Below, in pieces: positions 16,990 through 26,506 of a stretch of 64,000 nt of DNA. A program made the translations under genes and the position numbers. A model generated the notes under the pieces. That model made no database searches. It was not told the DNA's origin and was given only the letters and a program-made list of their open reading frames with translations. Numbering within the stretch: the stretch's first letter is position 1; each line of letters begins with the position of its first letter. This DNA is from Mycobacterium sp. DL440 (lineage in GTDB: Bacteria > Actinomycetota > Actinomycetes > Mycobacteriales > Mycobacteriaceae): positions 1,205,991 through 1,269,990 of the forward strand of contig NZ_CP050191.1 in NCBI RefSeq assembly GCF_011745145.1. The letters are read 5' to 3'.

Positions 16990-18486
16990 TTACGGCATGA
17001 TCAGGGTGCGGGACACTGGCTCAGCCACCACCTGACGGCTGAAAATGCCGTGCTGCAGGGTGACCAGGAGCGCGTTGCGGGTCTCCTCGGGGGAGATGAG
17101 CTCGTCGAACCCGAGGTGGCCCGCTGATCGGAACGATGCCTCGAGTTCCATGCGCTTGAGCACCTCGGTGTAATCCTCGCCGGCGTGGGTGGCGGCGCTG
17201 AGTGCGGCCGCACCCATCGCGCCCATCGTCGCTCCGGGATAGGCGAACGTTGCGACCTGGTCGTCAAAACCCAGCAGCGACATGACCATCGAGCCGAATC
17301 CGAAGGCCTTACGCAGCGTGACGTGCAGCTTGAGCGTCGTCGCGGCGGTCTGAGCGGCGAACATGCGTGCCCCGCTGCGAAGCACGCCGCTGCGCTCGGA
17401 ACGGCTGCCCGGCATCATGCCCGGATTGTCGGCAAGGAACACGATCGGCAGATGGAACGAGTCCGCCACCGAGATGAAGTGTGCGGCCTTGTCGGCGGCG
17501 TCGGCGTCGATGGAACCGGCCATCACCTGCGGCTGATTGGCCACCACCGCAACCGGATAGCCGCCGAGGTGGGCGAGCGCACAGATGATCGCGCGACCGA
17601 ATTTCGGTTGCACCTCGAACCAGTCGGGCCGGTCGAAGATCTCGTCGATCACCGCGCGCATGTCGTAGATCTGGCGGTTGTCGCGGGACACGATGTCGAG
17701 AATCTCCGGGGTGAGTCTCGGGTCTGCGGTGTCGTCGGCAAGCCGGGTCGGCGGATACGACCATGCGCTGGACGGGAAGTAGGACAGGTAGCGCCGAATG
17801 TCGTCGATGACCGTCTCGTCGTCGTCGGCGTAGTTGTGTATCACGCCGCTGGCCAGCGCCACACTCGGACCGCCGAGATCCTCCTTCGAAATATCCTCTC
17901 CGGTGGACTCTTTCACCACCGGGGGACCGGCGGTGAAGATCGCCCCCTGGTCGCTCATGATGCTGAAATCGCATACCGGCGCAACCAGGGCTCCGTGGCC
18001 GGCTGACGGGCCGAGGATCGCCGATACGGTGGGCACCTTGCCCGAGCACTTCGCTTGGGCGATCAAATCGGTCGGGGTGCGTCCGTAGTGCTCGCCGCTG
18101 GGGCGAAAACCCGCGCCCTCCAACAACATCACGAGTGGGATCTTGTTGCGCAACGCCAACTCGGCCAACCGGTACCTTTTGGCGTTGCCGCCCGGGCCGA
18201 TGCTGCCGGCCAGAGTGGTGAAATCCTCGGCGCCCACCATCACCGGCGTTCCGTCGATGCGGCCCGAACCTGCTACGAGCCCATCGGCGGCGATGTCGCC
18301 GCCGACCAGGGTCCCGAACTCCTGAAAGGTGCCGGAATCCAGCAGTCGCGCGATCCGCGCACGGGCGTCGAGCTTGCCCTTGCCGTGGTGCTTGGCCAAC
18401 CGCTCGGGACCGCCCATGCCGCGGGTGTGCTCACGTCGACGCGCAAGGTCCTCGAGAGTTTCCTTCCACTCCGGGTCGTTCGTCAT
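16990..18486 (-). CDS. Acyl-CoA carboxylase carboxyltransferase (beta) subunit
   Basis: A 498-residue crotonase-fold carboxyltransferase of the AccD/PccB type. The N-terminal half has ARARIARLLDSGTFQEFG and GSIGPGGNAKRYRLAELA, the C-terminal half has FLADNPGMMPGSRSE and GATMGAMGAAALSAATHA. It moves CO2 from biotin to an acyl-CoA and needs a biotinylated alpha subunit; none is encoded nearby. The ATG at 18486 has AAGGACGG before it. It is divergent from the LLM-P450 pair, with a regulon-1 site between. A role in carboxylating a branched acyl-CoA of the pathway is inferred. Confidence 0.9.
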   Translation of the reverse strand: MTNDPEWKETLEDLARRREHTRGMGGPERLAKHHGKGKLDARARIARLLDSGTFQEFGTLVGGDIAADGLVAGSGRIDGTPVMVGAEDFTTLAGSIGPGGNAKRYRLAELALRNKIPLVMLLEGAGFRPSGEHYGRTPTDLIAQAKCSGKVPTVSAILGPSAGHGALVAPVCDFSIMSDQGAIFTAGPPVVKESTGEDISKEDLGGPSVALASGVIHNYADDDETVIDDIRRYLSYFPSSAWSYPPTRLADDTADPRLTPEILDIVSRDNRQIYDMRAVIDEIFDRPDWFEVQPKFGRAIICALAHLGGYPVAVVANQPQVMAGSIDADAADKAAHFISVADSFHLPIVFLADNPGMMPGSRSERSGVLRSGARMFAAQTAATTLKLHVTLRKAFGFGSMVMSLLGFDDQVATFAYPGATMGAMGAAALSAATHAGEDYTEVLKRMELEASFRSAGHLGFDELISPEETRNALLVTLQHGIFSRQVVAEPVSRTLIMP

Positions 18487-18544
18487 GCCGCCGTCCTTTT
18501 GTCGAGCGCTCGAGCTTGGGTGCTCCAGCCTACCGCCGTTGACC

Positions 18545-18565
18545 ATACTGAATTGCTTACTGTAG
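18545..18565. promoter_or_regulatory. Regulon-1 operator, site F
   Basis: ATACTGAAT, TGC, TTACTGTAG, two half sites 12 bases apart. It lies between the carboxyltransferase (start 18486) and the LLM gene (start 18626) and nearly repeats sites C and G. Confidence 0.7.
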
Positions 18566-18625
18566 CGTCGATCAGGTGCTCGCTTTGCGCATTGTGCAAC
18601 ACACTGGCAAAGGAATCTGTCGCCG

Positions 18626-19681
18626 ATGAGTGACCCCGTTCCGGTCGCTGTCAAAGTCGACCGCGGCATCCCGAGCCGGCTCGCCGAAGTTCCGGATGTC
18701 GCCCGTGAGCTCGAGTTGAGCGGCTACGACGGATGCTGGACCGGCGAGATCAACCACGACCCGTTCCTGCCCTTGGCGATCGCAGCCGAGCACACCGAGC
18801 GGATCCAGATCGGTACCAGCATTGCGGTGGCCTTCGCGCGCAATCCGATGACCACGGCCCAGCTGGGCTGGGATCTGCAGACCTACTCGGGCGGACGTTT
18901 CATCCTCGGACTGGGCACCCAGATCCAGCCGCACATCGAGAAACGTTTCAGCATGCCGTGGAGTCACCCGGCGCGCCGCATGCGCGAGTACATCCAAGCG
19001 CTGCACGCGATTTGGGGCTGCTGGCGTGACGGAACAAAGCTGAGGTTCGAAGGCGAGTTCTACACCCACAAGATCATGACGCCGATGTTCACCCCGGAAC
19101 CGTCGGCGCTGCCGTTCCCCAAGGTGTTCCTGGCCGCGGTGGGTGAACTGATGACCGAAGTGTGCGGTGAGGCGGCCGACGGGCTGCTGGCCCACGCGTT
19201 CACCACCCGGCGCTATCTGGACGAGGTGACCACGGTCGCGTTGCAGCGCGGCATGGACCGCAGCGGTCGTGATCGCGCCGACTTCGAGTTGTCTTGCCCC
19301 GTCTTCGTGGTCACCGGCGCCGACGAAGAGGAGATGGCCGCGGCGTCCATCGCGACCCGCAAGCAACTCGCGTTCTACGGCTCGACGCCGGCCTACCGCA
19401 AAGTCCTGGAGCTGCACGGCTGGGGTGATCTGCATACCGAACTGCACCGGCTGTCGCTGGCCGGTCAGTGGGACGCGATGGGTGAGCTCATCGACGACGA
19501 CGTGCTCGGCACCTTCGCCGTGGTCGCACCGATCCCCGAACTGGCCGCGGCGTTGCGTCGCCGCTGCGAGGGCGTCATCGACCGCGTGCTGCCAGGTTTT
19601 CCCACCGCTGTGTCCCCGGAAACCGTCAACGCGGTGCTGCAGGAGTTTCGCGAATGCCCGCCAGTGAGGAGCAACGTATGA
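18626..19681 (+). CDS. LLM-class (F420-dependent type) oxidoreductase
   Basis: A 351-residue luciferase-like enzyme with VARELELSGYDGCWTGEINH at the N-terminus, RIQIGTSIAVAFARNP, and the barrel strand GGRFILGLGTQIQPHI. The mid-region PFPKVFLAAVGELMTEVCGE is typical of the F420-binding subgroup. Its stop overlaps the ATG of a P450, so the two are translationally coupled. The pair may act on consecutive intermediates. Regulon-1 site F lies in its promoter. Confidence 0.88.
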   Translation: MSDPVPVAVKVDRGIPSRLAEVPDVARELELSGYDGCWTGEINHDPFLPLAIAAEHTERIQIGTSIAVAFARNPMTTAQLGWDLQTYSGGRFILGLGTQIQPHIEKRFSMPWSHPARRMREYIQALHAIWGCWRDGTKLRFEGEFYTHKIMTPMFTPEPSALPFPKVFLAAVGELMTEVCGEAADGLLAHAFTTRRYLDEVTTVALQRGMDRSGRDRADFELSCPVFVVTGADEEEMAAASIATRKQLAFYGSTPAYRKVLELHGWGDLHTELHRLSLAGQWDAMGELIDDDVLGTFAVVAPIPELAAALRRRCEGVIDRVLPGFPTAVSPETVNAVLQEFRECPPVRSNV

Positions 19682-20913
19682 CCGTCCGCACGATCGACGA
19701 TGTCGCCAAGATGTTCGCCAGCCCGGCGGCGTATACCGACGAAGTCACATTGCACGCGGACCTGGCCCACCTCCGGGTCAACGCCCCGGTGTCCTGGGTC
19801 GAGGTAGACGAGTATGCCCCGTTCTGGGCGATCACCAAACACGCAGACATCATGGAGATCGAGCGTGCCAACGACATCTTCACCAACTCGCCGCGCCCGG
19901 TACTCGTCACCCGCGAGGGTGACGAGCAGCAGGCCGCGATCGGAATCCGGACGTTGATCCACACGGACGACCCACTACACCGCGACCTGCGGGCCATCGG
20001 AGCCAACTGGTTTCGGCCAAAGGCCATGCGCGCGTTGAAGGATCGCGCCGATGAACTGGCCAAACGGTTCGTCGACAGAATGGTCGACGAGGGGCCGGAA
20101 TGCGATTTCGTGCAGCAGGTCGCCGTGAACTATCCGCTGTACATGATCATGACGCTGCTCGGCGTGCCCGAGTCCGACTTTGCGTTCATGCTCAAGCTCA
20201 CCCAGGAGCTGTTCGGCAGCGACGACGACGAGTTCAAGCGCGGCACCAGCATGGAAGAGCAGGGCATGGCGCTGCTGGAGATGTTCCAGTACTTCACCGA
20301 ACTGACCGCCTCGCGCCGGGCGAATCCGACCGAAGACCTGGCTTCGACGATCGCCAACGCCACCCTGGGCGGGGAGCCGCTGTCCGATATCGACACGGTT
20401 TCCTATTACGCGATCATCGCCGCTGCCGGCCACGACACCAGCAGTGCCAGCATTTCTGGCGGCATGCACGCGCTGCTGCAGAATCCCGACCAACTGGCCC
20501 GGCTGCAGAACGACATGAGTCTGATGCCGCTGGCGGTCGAGGAGATGGTCCGGTGGACCACACCGGTCAAGGAGTTCATGCGTACCGCGCAACAGGACTA
20601 CGAGATTCGCGGTGTGCGCATTGCGAAGGGCGAGTCGGTACTGCTGTCCTATGTCTCGGGTAACCGCGACGAGGACGTCTTCGTCGATCCGTTCCGCTTC
20701 GACGTCGGGCGAGATCCCAACAAACACATCGCGTTCGGCTACGGCGTGCATTTCTGTCTCGGTGCCGCACTGGCCCGGCTGGAGATCAACAGCTTCTTCT
20801 CCGAGCTGCTACCGCGGCTGCGCTCCGCAGAGCTCGCCGGCGTACCGCAGCACATGGCGACGACGTTCGTCGGAGGTCTCAAGCACCTGCCGGTGCGGTA
20901 TTCCCTGCGATAA
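19678..20913 (+). CDS. Cytochrome P450
   Basis: A 411-residue soluble P450. The I-helix has AAAGHDTSS, the K-helix EEMVR the ExxR pair, and FGYGVHFCLGAALARLE the heme loop with Cys360. It follows an LLM gene with a 4-base overlap, behind regulon-1 site F. It differs from the first P450 of this block (heme loop FAAGEHTCMG), so the cluster has two different hydroxylases. No redox partner lies nearby. A hairpin repeat follows. Confidence 0.92.
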   Translation: MTVRTIDDVAKMFASPAAYTDEVTLHADLAHLRVNAPVSWVEVDEYAPFWAITKHADIMEIERANDIFTNSPRPVLVTREGDEQQAAIGIRTLIHTDDPLHRDLRAIGANWFRPKAMRALKDRADELAKRFVDRMVDEGPECDFVQQVAVNYPLYMIMTLLGVPESDFAFMLKLTQELFGSDDDEFKRGTSMEEQGMALLEMFQYFTELTASRRANPTEDLASTIANATLGGEPLSDIDTVSYYAIIAAAGHDTSSASISGGMHALLQNPDQLARLQNDMSLMPLAVEEMVRWTTPVKEFMRTAQQDYEIRGVRIAKGESVLLSYVSGNRDEDVFVDPFRFDVGRDPNKHIAFGYGVHFCLGAALARLEINSFFSELLPRLRSAELAGVPQHMATTFVGGLKHLPVRYSLR

Positions 20914-20921
20914 CGGTTCGC

Positions 20922-20973
20922 CGAGCAGACGCAAACCTGCCCACGTGAAAAGGGGCAGGTTTGCGTCTGCTCG
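20922..20973. repeat. Hairpin repeat family A, copy A3
   Basis: A perfect 21-base stem: CGAGCAGACGCAAACCTGCC then C at 20922-20942, with its complement at 20953-20973. Compared with copy A2 the inner bases differ on both arms in a matching way, which indicates that the stem is conserved. It lies between convergent genes ending at 20913 and 20989. Confidence 0.85.
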
Positions 20974-20988
20974 CGGGGTAACGGGCCC

Positions 20989-22272
20989 CTACTCGCCCGA
21001 GTTTCCCCGCGCCGCGGCGTGCAGTGCGTCACCGCGGGTGCCCTGCTCGTGGTGGCTCAGTGCCTGGATCGAAACATCATGGCCCTCAGCCGATTTACGC
21101 AGTGCACCCACGGTGGCCTGCTCCCGCGCGATGTGGGTGAACGGATCGAACGAGTACCAGCGCATGGCGTTCTCGTGCGTCATCTTGTTGATCTCGTCGT
21201 CGGGCACGTTGTTCTCGGTCAGCACGTCCCACAGTTCCTCGGGAGCGCCCGGCCACATGGAGTCGCTGTGCGGATAGTCGGCTTCCCAACTGATGTTGTC
21301 GATTCCGATCCTGTCCCGCAGAGCCACGCCGACCGGGTCGGAGATGAAGCAGGTCAGGAAGTGCTCACGGAACACCTCGCTGGGCAGCTTGTCGCCGAAG
21401 TTCTGGTGCGTCCAGGTCGAGTGCATCTCGTAGGTGCGGTCGACGCGCTCCAGGAAATACGGAATCCACCCCGTGCCGCCCTCCGACAGCCCGATTTTCA
21501 GATCCGGATAGTCCTTGATGGGCTTGGACCACAACAGGTCCGCGGCGGCCTGCACGATGTTCATCGGCTGCAGGGTGATCATCACGTCCAGCGGCGCGTC
21601 CGGTGCGGTGATGGCCAGCTTGCCCGACGATCCGATGTGCACATTGAGCACGGTGTTGGTGTCGCACAGCGCCTTCCACAGCGGGTTCCAATAGTCGTCG
21701 TGGAAGCTGGGGTAGCCCATCGCGGCCGGGTTCTCGCTGAACGTCAGGGCGTGCACGCCCTTCTCGGACACCCGGCGCACCTCCTGGGCGCACGCCTCGG
21801 CATCCCAGATCACCGGAAGCGCCATCGGAATGAAGCGGGCCGGATAGGCACCGCACCATTCGTCGATGTGCCAGTCGTTGCAGGCCTGCACCAGAGCCAG
21901 GGAGAACTCGGGATCCTCGGTGGCGAACAGGCGGCCGGCGAAACCGGGGAACGACGGGAAGCAGATCGAGCCGAGGATGCCGCCGGCGTTCATGTCCTTG
22001 ACCCGCTCGTCGACGTTGTAACAACCCTTGCGGATCTCGTCGAGGCCCTGGGGCTCCAGGCCGTATTCCTCCTTGGGTCGGCCGGCGACCGCGTTGAGCG
22101 CGACGTTGGGGATGACGATGTCGCGGAACTGCCACGTGTCGCTGCCGTCGGGGTTGTGCACCAGGCGCGGTGCCTCGTCGGCATATTTCTTCGGAAGGTG
22201 ATTCTTGAACATCTCAGGTGGTTCGACGATGTGATCGTCCACGCTGATCAGGATCATGTCGTCTTTATTCAC
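20989..22272 (-). CDS. Amidohydrolase family protein (Amidohydro_2)
   Basis: A 427-residue TIM-barrel metal-dependent hydrolase or decarboxylase. The N-terminal SVDDHIVEPPEMF supplies the first metal motif, NVHIGSSGK the middle histidine, and SWEADYPHSDSMWP the late acidic motif typical of actinobacterial members. The start is GTG at 22272 with GGAG about ten bases upstream. Regulon-1 site D lies at 22297-22317, so it belongs to the left cluster even though it adjoins cstA. It could hydrolyse or decarboxylate a late intermediate. Confidence 0.88.
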   Translation of the reverse strand: MNKDDMILISVDDHIVEPPEMFKNHLPKKYADEAPRLVHNPDGSDTWQFRDIVIPNVALNAVAGRPKEEYGLEPQGLDEIRKGCYNVDERVKDMNAGGILGSICFPSFPGFAGRLFATEDPEFSLALVQACNDWHIDEWCGAYPARFIPMALPVIWDAEACAQEVRRVSEKGVHALTFSENPAAMGYPSFHDDYWNPLWKALCDTNTVLNVHIGSSGKLAITAPDAPLDVMITLQPMNIVQAAADLLWSKPIKDYPDLKIGLSEGGTGWIPYFLERVDRTYEMHSTWTHQNFGDKLPSEVFREHFLTCFISDPVGVALRDRIGIDNISWEADYPHSDSMWPGAPEELWDVLTENNVPDDEINKMTHENAMRWYSFDPFTHIAREQATVGALRKSAEGHDVSIQALSHHEQGTRGDALHAAARGNSGE

Positions 22273-22296
22273 GAACGCGCTCCATTCACGACGGCC

Positions 22297-22317
22297 TTAC
22301 CGTATGGACGACAGTTT
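22297..22317. promoter_or_regulatory. Regulon-1 operator, site D
   Basis: TTACCGTAT, GGA, CGACAGTTT; on the minus strand AAACTGTCG, TCC, ATACGGTAA. It lies 25 bases before the amidohydrolase GTG and marks the right end of the left regulon. Confidence 0.65.
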
Positions 22318-22364
22318 AGCTGGACGTGACGCCCCCAGGCCAGACGATCAGCAGATTCGTCGGC

Positions 22365-22568
22365 TCAGCAGCAGCGCGCGCCGGGGTTGGCCTCCGTGTT
22401 GCGGTGCCGCATCTTCCAGTAATCCCGCTCGGACAGCACCTGCTCACCGGGGTGCGTCCGCTCTCGGTGCGCGACGTAGCGCCGATAGTGGTTGTCGCCC
22501 ATCAATGTTGACCAGTACCACCCGATGTGGCGTGCGGCCCGGCGTGTGCTCCGGGCAAGGTGTCCCAC
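22365..22568 (-). CDS. ybdD: YbdD/YjiX family small protein (CstA partner)
   Basis: A 67-residue protein of the YbdD/YjiX (DUF466) family: HIGWYWSTLMGDNHYRRYV, VAHRERTHPGEQVLSERDYW and the hallmark C-terminus NPGARCC. The start is a GTG at 22568 with a strong AAGGAGGTG site, which lies inside the last codons of cstA; the genes overlap by 67 bases in different frames. Members are found next to CstA peptide/pyruvate transporters and are thought to help their function. The assignment rests on the C-terminal motif and the neighbour. Confidence 0.88.
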   Translation of the reverse strand: MGHLARSTRRAARHIGWYWSTLMGDNHYRRYVAHRERTHPGEQVLSERDYWKMRHRNTEANPGARCC

Positions 22569-24808
22569 TGCTTCTGCACCTCCTTCTCGGCCGACGAGGC
22601 GATCAATCCTGACGGTGCGAAGATGCGCGAGGGCACCTCCTCTTCCACGGCCAGCGGCCGACCGGCTCCGCGCAGCGCCTGCAGCGCCATCACCACGCCC
22701 GCGATGAACACGATCAGCACCAGCACGGCGAAGACCACCGACAGCGTGCCCTGGATGAAGGTGTTGCGGATGACAGCATCGATCTGATCGGGGTTCTTCG
22801 CTGCCCCGAAGGTCGATTTGCCGGCTTCCTGGGCCGCGACGTACTGCGAATGCTGTTTCCAGTAGCCGACTTTCGGATCGGCGGAGAAGATCTTCTGCCA
22901 GGATGCCGTCATGGTCACCGTCAGATCCCACAACAACGGAAGGCCGGGTATCCAGGCCCATTTCACCAAGCCGCGTTTGATCACCACCACCGTGACCACC
23001 GTCAATGCGATCGCGGCGAGCAGCTGATTCGCGATGCCGAACAGCGGGAACAAGGTGTTGATGCCGCCCAGCGGATCCGTCACCCCCATCAACAGGATGG
23101 AGCCCCAGGCGGCGACCACAATCACGCTGCAGACCCAGGCGCCGACCCGCCAACTCGGATCGCGCAACTTCTTGAACGGTCCGCCGAGATTCCCTAGGCC
23201 GTCGGAGAGCATGAACCGCGCCACCCGGGTGCCGGCGTCGACAGTGGTGAGGATGAACAAGGCCTCGAACATGATCGCGAAGTGGTACCAGAACGCCTTG
23301 AGGCTTTCCCCGCCGAACACCTGGTGCAGTACCTCGGACATACCGAAGGCCAGGGTGGGGGCACCGCCTGTGCGCGACACGATCGAATGCTCACCGACGC
23401 CGTCGGCGGCCGCGGTGATCTCCTGCGCAGTGATCGGCTGACCGGACAGGCCAAGGCCGTTGACGTAATCGGCCGCGGTCTGCGCGGTGGTACCGGTGGC
23501 CGCCGTCGGCGCGTTGATCGCAAAGTAGAGGTGCTGGTTGAGGATCGCCGCGGTGATCAGGGCCATGATCGCGACGAACGACTCGGTGAGCATGCCGCCG
23601 TAGCCGATCAGCCGCATCTGGCTTTCCTTCTCCAGCAGCTTGGGCGTGGTGCCCGAGGAGATCAGCGCGTGAAAGCCCGACAGTGCACCGCAGGCGATGG
23701 TGATGAACAGGAACGGGAACAATGAGCCGGCGAACACCGGGCCCGTGCCACTGGCGGCGAACTGCGAGATCGCCGGCGCCTGCATCACCGGCCGAGCGAT
23801 GAGGATGCCGATGGCCAGCAGGGCAATGGTGCCGACCTTCATGAATGTCGACAGGTAATCGCGCGGGGCCAGCAGGAACCACACCGGCAGCACCGAGGCG
23901 GCCAAGCCGTAGATGATGATGCACCACGACAGGGTGACCTTAGACAGCGTGAACCAGTCGGCGCCCCATGGTGTTTCGGCCACCCAACCGCCGGAGATGA
24001 CCGCGAGCAGCAGCAACACGACGCCGATGAGGGACACCTCGGAGACCCGGCCGGGGCGGAAGAAGCGCAGGTACAGGCCCATGAAGATGGCGATCGGGAT
24101 GGTCATCGCGATCGAGAACACGCCCCACGGGCTTTCCGCCAGTGCGTTGACCACCACCAGCGCCAGTACCGCCAGCAGAATCACCATGATGACCAGTACA
24201 CCGACGATGGCGGCGACACCGCCGACCAGGCCGAGCTCGTCGCGCGCCATCTGACCGAGAGAGCGTCCGCGCCGGCGCACCGAGATGGACAGAACCAGGT
24301 AGTCCTGGACACAGCCGGCGACGACGGCGCCGATGATGATCCAGATCGTGCCGGGCAGATAGCCCATCTGCATGGCCAGCACCGGGCCGACCAGCGGGCC
24401 CGCACCGGCGATCGCGGCGAAATGATGACCGAACAGCACCCGCCGGTCGGTCGGCATGTAGTCCGTACCGTTGTCGAAAAGCTCTGCCGGAGTGGCATTC
24501 TCGTCACGAGGCCGGACGATCTTCATCTCGATCAGCCGGGCGTAGAACCGGAAGCCGATGACGTAGGTGCAGATCGCGGCGATCACAAACCAGACCGCGT
24601 TGACGGTCTCACCGCGAAAGAAGGCGATCACCGCCCAGGCGACGGCGCCCAGCACCGCGACGGTCGCGAAGATCGCTCTGTGCTTGGCGGTGATCGGAGA
24701 GCGGTCGATGACCGCCACCGGCGGAAGGTCTTTGTCGGTACGGATATAGGTGACGTCGCCGTCGTGCTCCTCGATGCGATCCGTTGGTGGGGCATCCGGT
24801 TGTGCCAC
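22502..24808 (-). CDS. cstA: Carbon starvation protein CstA
   Basis: A 768-residue membrane transporter of the CstA family (peptide and, in E. coli, pyruvate uptake). Many hydrophobic segments are visible, with family motifs TDYMPTDRRVLFGHHFAAI, AGAGPLVGPVLA and GALSGFHALISSGTTPK. The start chosen is GTG at 24808 because GAGGAGA precedes it; upstream in-frame ATGs at 24835 and 24859 are alternatives. The gene is the ortholog of Rv3063 by order (next to ligB). It overlaps ybdD at its 3' end. Confidence 0.93.
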   Translation of the reverse strand: MAQPDAPPTDRIEEHDGDVTYIRTDKDLPPVAVIDRSPITAKHRAIFATVAVLGAVAWAVIAFFRGETVNAVWFVIAAICTYVIGFRFYARLIEMKIVRPRDENATPAELFDNGTDYMPTDRRVLFGHHFAAIAGAGPLVGPVLAMQMGYLPGTIWIIIGAVVAGCVQDYLVLSISVRRRGRSLGQMARDELGLVGGVAAIVGVLVIMVILLAVLALVVVNALAESPWGVFSIAMTIPIAIFMGLYLRFFRPGRVSEVSLIGVVLLLLAVISGGWVAETPWGADWFTLSKVTLSWCIIIYGLAASVLPVWFLLAPRDYLSTFMKVGTIALLAIGILIARPVMQAPAISQFAASGTGPVFAGSLFPFLFITIACGALSGFHALISSGTTPKLLEKESQMRLIGYGGMLTESFVAIMALITAAILNQHLYFAINAPTAATGTTAQTAADYVNGLGLSGQPITAQEITAAADGVGEHSIVSRTGGAPTLAFGMSEVLHQVFGGESLKAFWYHFAIMFEALFILTTVDAGTRVARFMLSDGLGNLGGPFKKLRDPSWRVGAWVCSVIVVAAWGSILLMGVTDPLGGINTLFPLFGIANQLLAAIALTVVTVVVIKRGLVKWAWIPGLPLLWDLTVTMTASWQKIFSADPKVGYWKQHSQYVAAQEAGKSTFGAAKNPDQIDAVIRNTFIQGTLSVVFAVLVLIVFIAGVVMALQALRGAGRPLAVEEEVPSRIFAPSGLIASSAEKEVQKQWDTLPGAHAGPHATSGGTGQH

Positions 24809-24922
24809 GGTCTCTCCTCGCTCACCCAGTGTCATAGACGTCGGGTGTGATCTTTTCATCGAGCCAAACCGCGCGGCATCGAATCCCGGTTTCAGAACCC
24901 TAACCAGACGAACGGGGTCCCG

Positions 24923-26446
24923 TCAGGCGAGGAATGCACGCACCGTGTCGATCGTGTCGGCTTCTTCCGGGGTCTTGTCGTCCCGGTAGCGAAGAACCCG
25001 GGCGAAGCGCAGCGCGACGCCGCCCGGGTAACGGCTGGACCGCTGAACGCCGTCGAAGGCGATCTCGACGACCTGCTCGGGCCGGACCGTGACCACCCAG
25101 CCGTCGTCGTCGACCTGCAGTTCGCGAAACCGCTCGGTCTGCCAGATCAGCATCGCGTCGGTCATCCCTTTGAAAGTCTTGCCCAACATCACGAATCCGC
25201 CGGTGTCCGGATCCCGGGCGCCCAGATGGATGTTGGACAACTTGCCGGTGCGTCGCCCCGACCCCCGCTCGACCGCCAGCACCACCAGGTCCAGGGTGTG
25301 CACGGGCTTGACCTTGAGCCAACCGGCGCCGCGACGGCCGGCCTCATAGGGCGCCGTCGGCGCCTTCGCCATCACGCCCTCGTGGCCGGCGGCCAGCGTG
25401 CGGTCCAGGAACTGCTGTGCGGCGGCGGCGTCGGCAGTGATGACGCGATCGACGCGCCGGTCTCGCGGTACCAGCGCGTCAAGCGACGCCAGCCGCTGAT
25501 CGGTCGGCAGATCGAGCAGATCCTGGCCATCGATGTGCAGCAGATCGAAGAAGAAGACCGACAGCGGTTCGAGATCGTTCGGAGTCTTGCGGCCGAACCG
25601 AGCCGCGGTGACCTGAAACGGGTGGGGCCGTCGATCGGGCCGCAGTGCGATGGCCTCTGCGTCGGCGATCAGATCGGTGGCCGGCAAGGCCAGCGTCGCC
25701 TCGACCACCTCGGGCAGTCGGTGGGTGACGTCGTCCAGGCTGCGCGTGAACACCGACACTTCCGATCCCTCGCGGTGGATCTGTACGCGGGCGCCGTCCA
25801 GCTTGGCCTCCAGAATCGCCGTACCGCCGAGCCGTTCGAGCGCGTCGGCGACACCGGTCGCGGTTTGCGCGAGCATGGGTCCCACAGGGCGCCCGACCTG
25901 TAACTGGAACTCGGCCAGCGCGTCGCGGCCACCGGTCAGCGCTGCGGCCGCCACCGCGGGCAGATCGCCGGCGAGCATCGCCGCGCGCCGGACCTCGGCC
26001 GCCGGGATGCCGGAGGCCCGGGCCACCGCGTCGGCCATCACCCCGGTCAGGGCGCCCTGGCGCAGTTCGCCGCCCAGGAGCCTCCGGAGGAACGTCTGCT
26101 CTGTGTCGGTGGCCGCCGCGAAAAGGTCGCGCACCGAATCGGCGCGCAGCGACTGAGAGCCTTTGCCCGCGATTCCTTTGATGTCGGTGAATGCGGTGTC
26201 GACGCCGCTGATGGTCAACGTGGGGATCTCCGCCGACGCCGGGAGTGAGCGCAGGGCGGCCCAGCCGACACCGATCTGGCGTTGGGGGAGCTCCCCGGAC
26301 AGCCAGGACACGGTGACCGCCACCGTCTGGGCGTCGCCCTCGGCGGCGGCCAGGGCCAGCAGAGTCGCGATGCGTGTGATCTTGGCCAGCCGCGCCGAGG
26401 CTCCGGCGATGTCGGCGGATGCGGCAGCGACGTCGGCGAGCAGCAT
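24923..26446 (-). CDS. ligB: ATP-dependent DNA ligase LigB
   Basis: A 507-residue ATP-dependent DNA ligase. An N-terminal helical DNA-binding domain covers about residues 1-200. The adenylated lysine is K215 in [12 protein letters not shown] (KxDG), and later nucleotidyltransferase motifs include [17 protein letters not shown] and GWLKVKP. It joins nicked DNA in repair; NAD-dependent LigA is the replicative ligase. Length and neighbour (cstA) match mycobacterial LigB, Rv3062. The ATG at 26446 was chosen to match that length. Confidence 0.93.
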   Translation of the reverse strand: MLLADVAAASADIAGASARLAKITRIATLLALAAAEGDAQTVAVTVSWLSGELPQRQIGVGWAALRSLPASAEIPTLTISGVDTAFTDIKGIAGKGSQSLRADSVRDLFAAATDTEQTFLRRLLGGELRQGALTGVMADAVARASGIPAAEVRRAAMLAGDLPAVAAAALTGGRDALAEFQLQVGRPVGPMLAQTATGVADALERLGGTAILEAKLDGARVQIHREGSEVSVFTRSLDDVTHRLPEVVEATLALPATDLIADAEAIALRPDRRPHPFQVTAARFGRKTPNDLEPLSVFFFDLLHIDGQDLLDLPTDQRLASLDALVPRDRRVDRVITADAAAAQQFLDRTLAAGHEGVMAKAPTAPYEAGRRGAGWLKVKPVHTLDLVVLAVERGSGRRTGKLSNIHLGARDPDTGGFVMLGKTFKGMTDAMLIWQTERFRELQVDDDGWVVTVRPEQVVEIAFDGVQRSSRYPGGVALRFARVLRYRDDKTPEEADTIDTVRAFLA

Positions 26447-26506
26447 GCGTTCAGCGTCCCACGATCTGCCGACAACGCTGTCGAGGCAGTGCAACCGGGT
26501 AGCTGC

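Noticed and set aside
2080..22317. Sites of KstR or KstR2 in the left cluster
   Set aside because: The repeated motif TTACNGTA does not fit the KstR (AAC-GTT core) or KstR2 (CAAG-CTTG core) patterns known to me.
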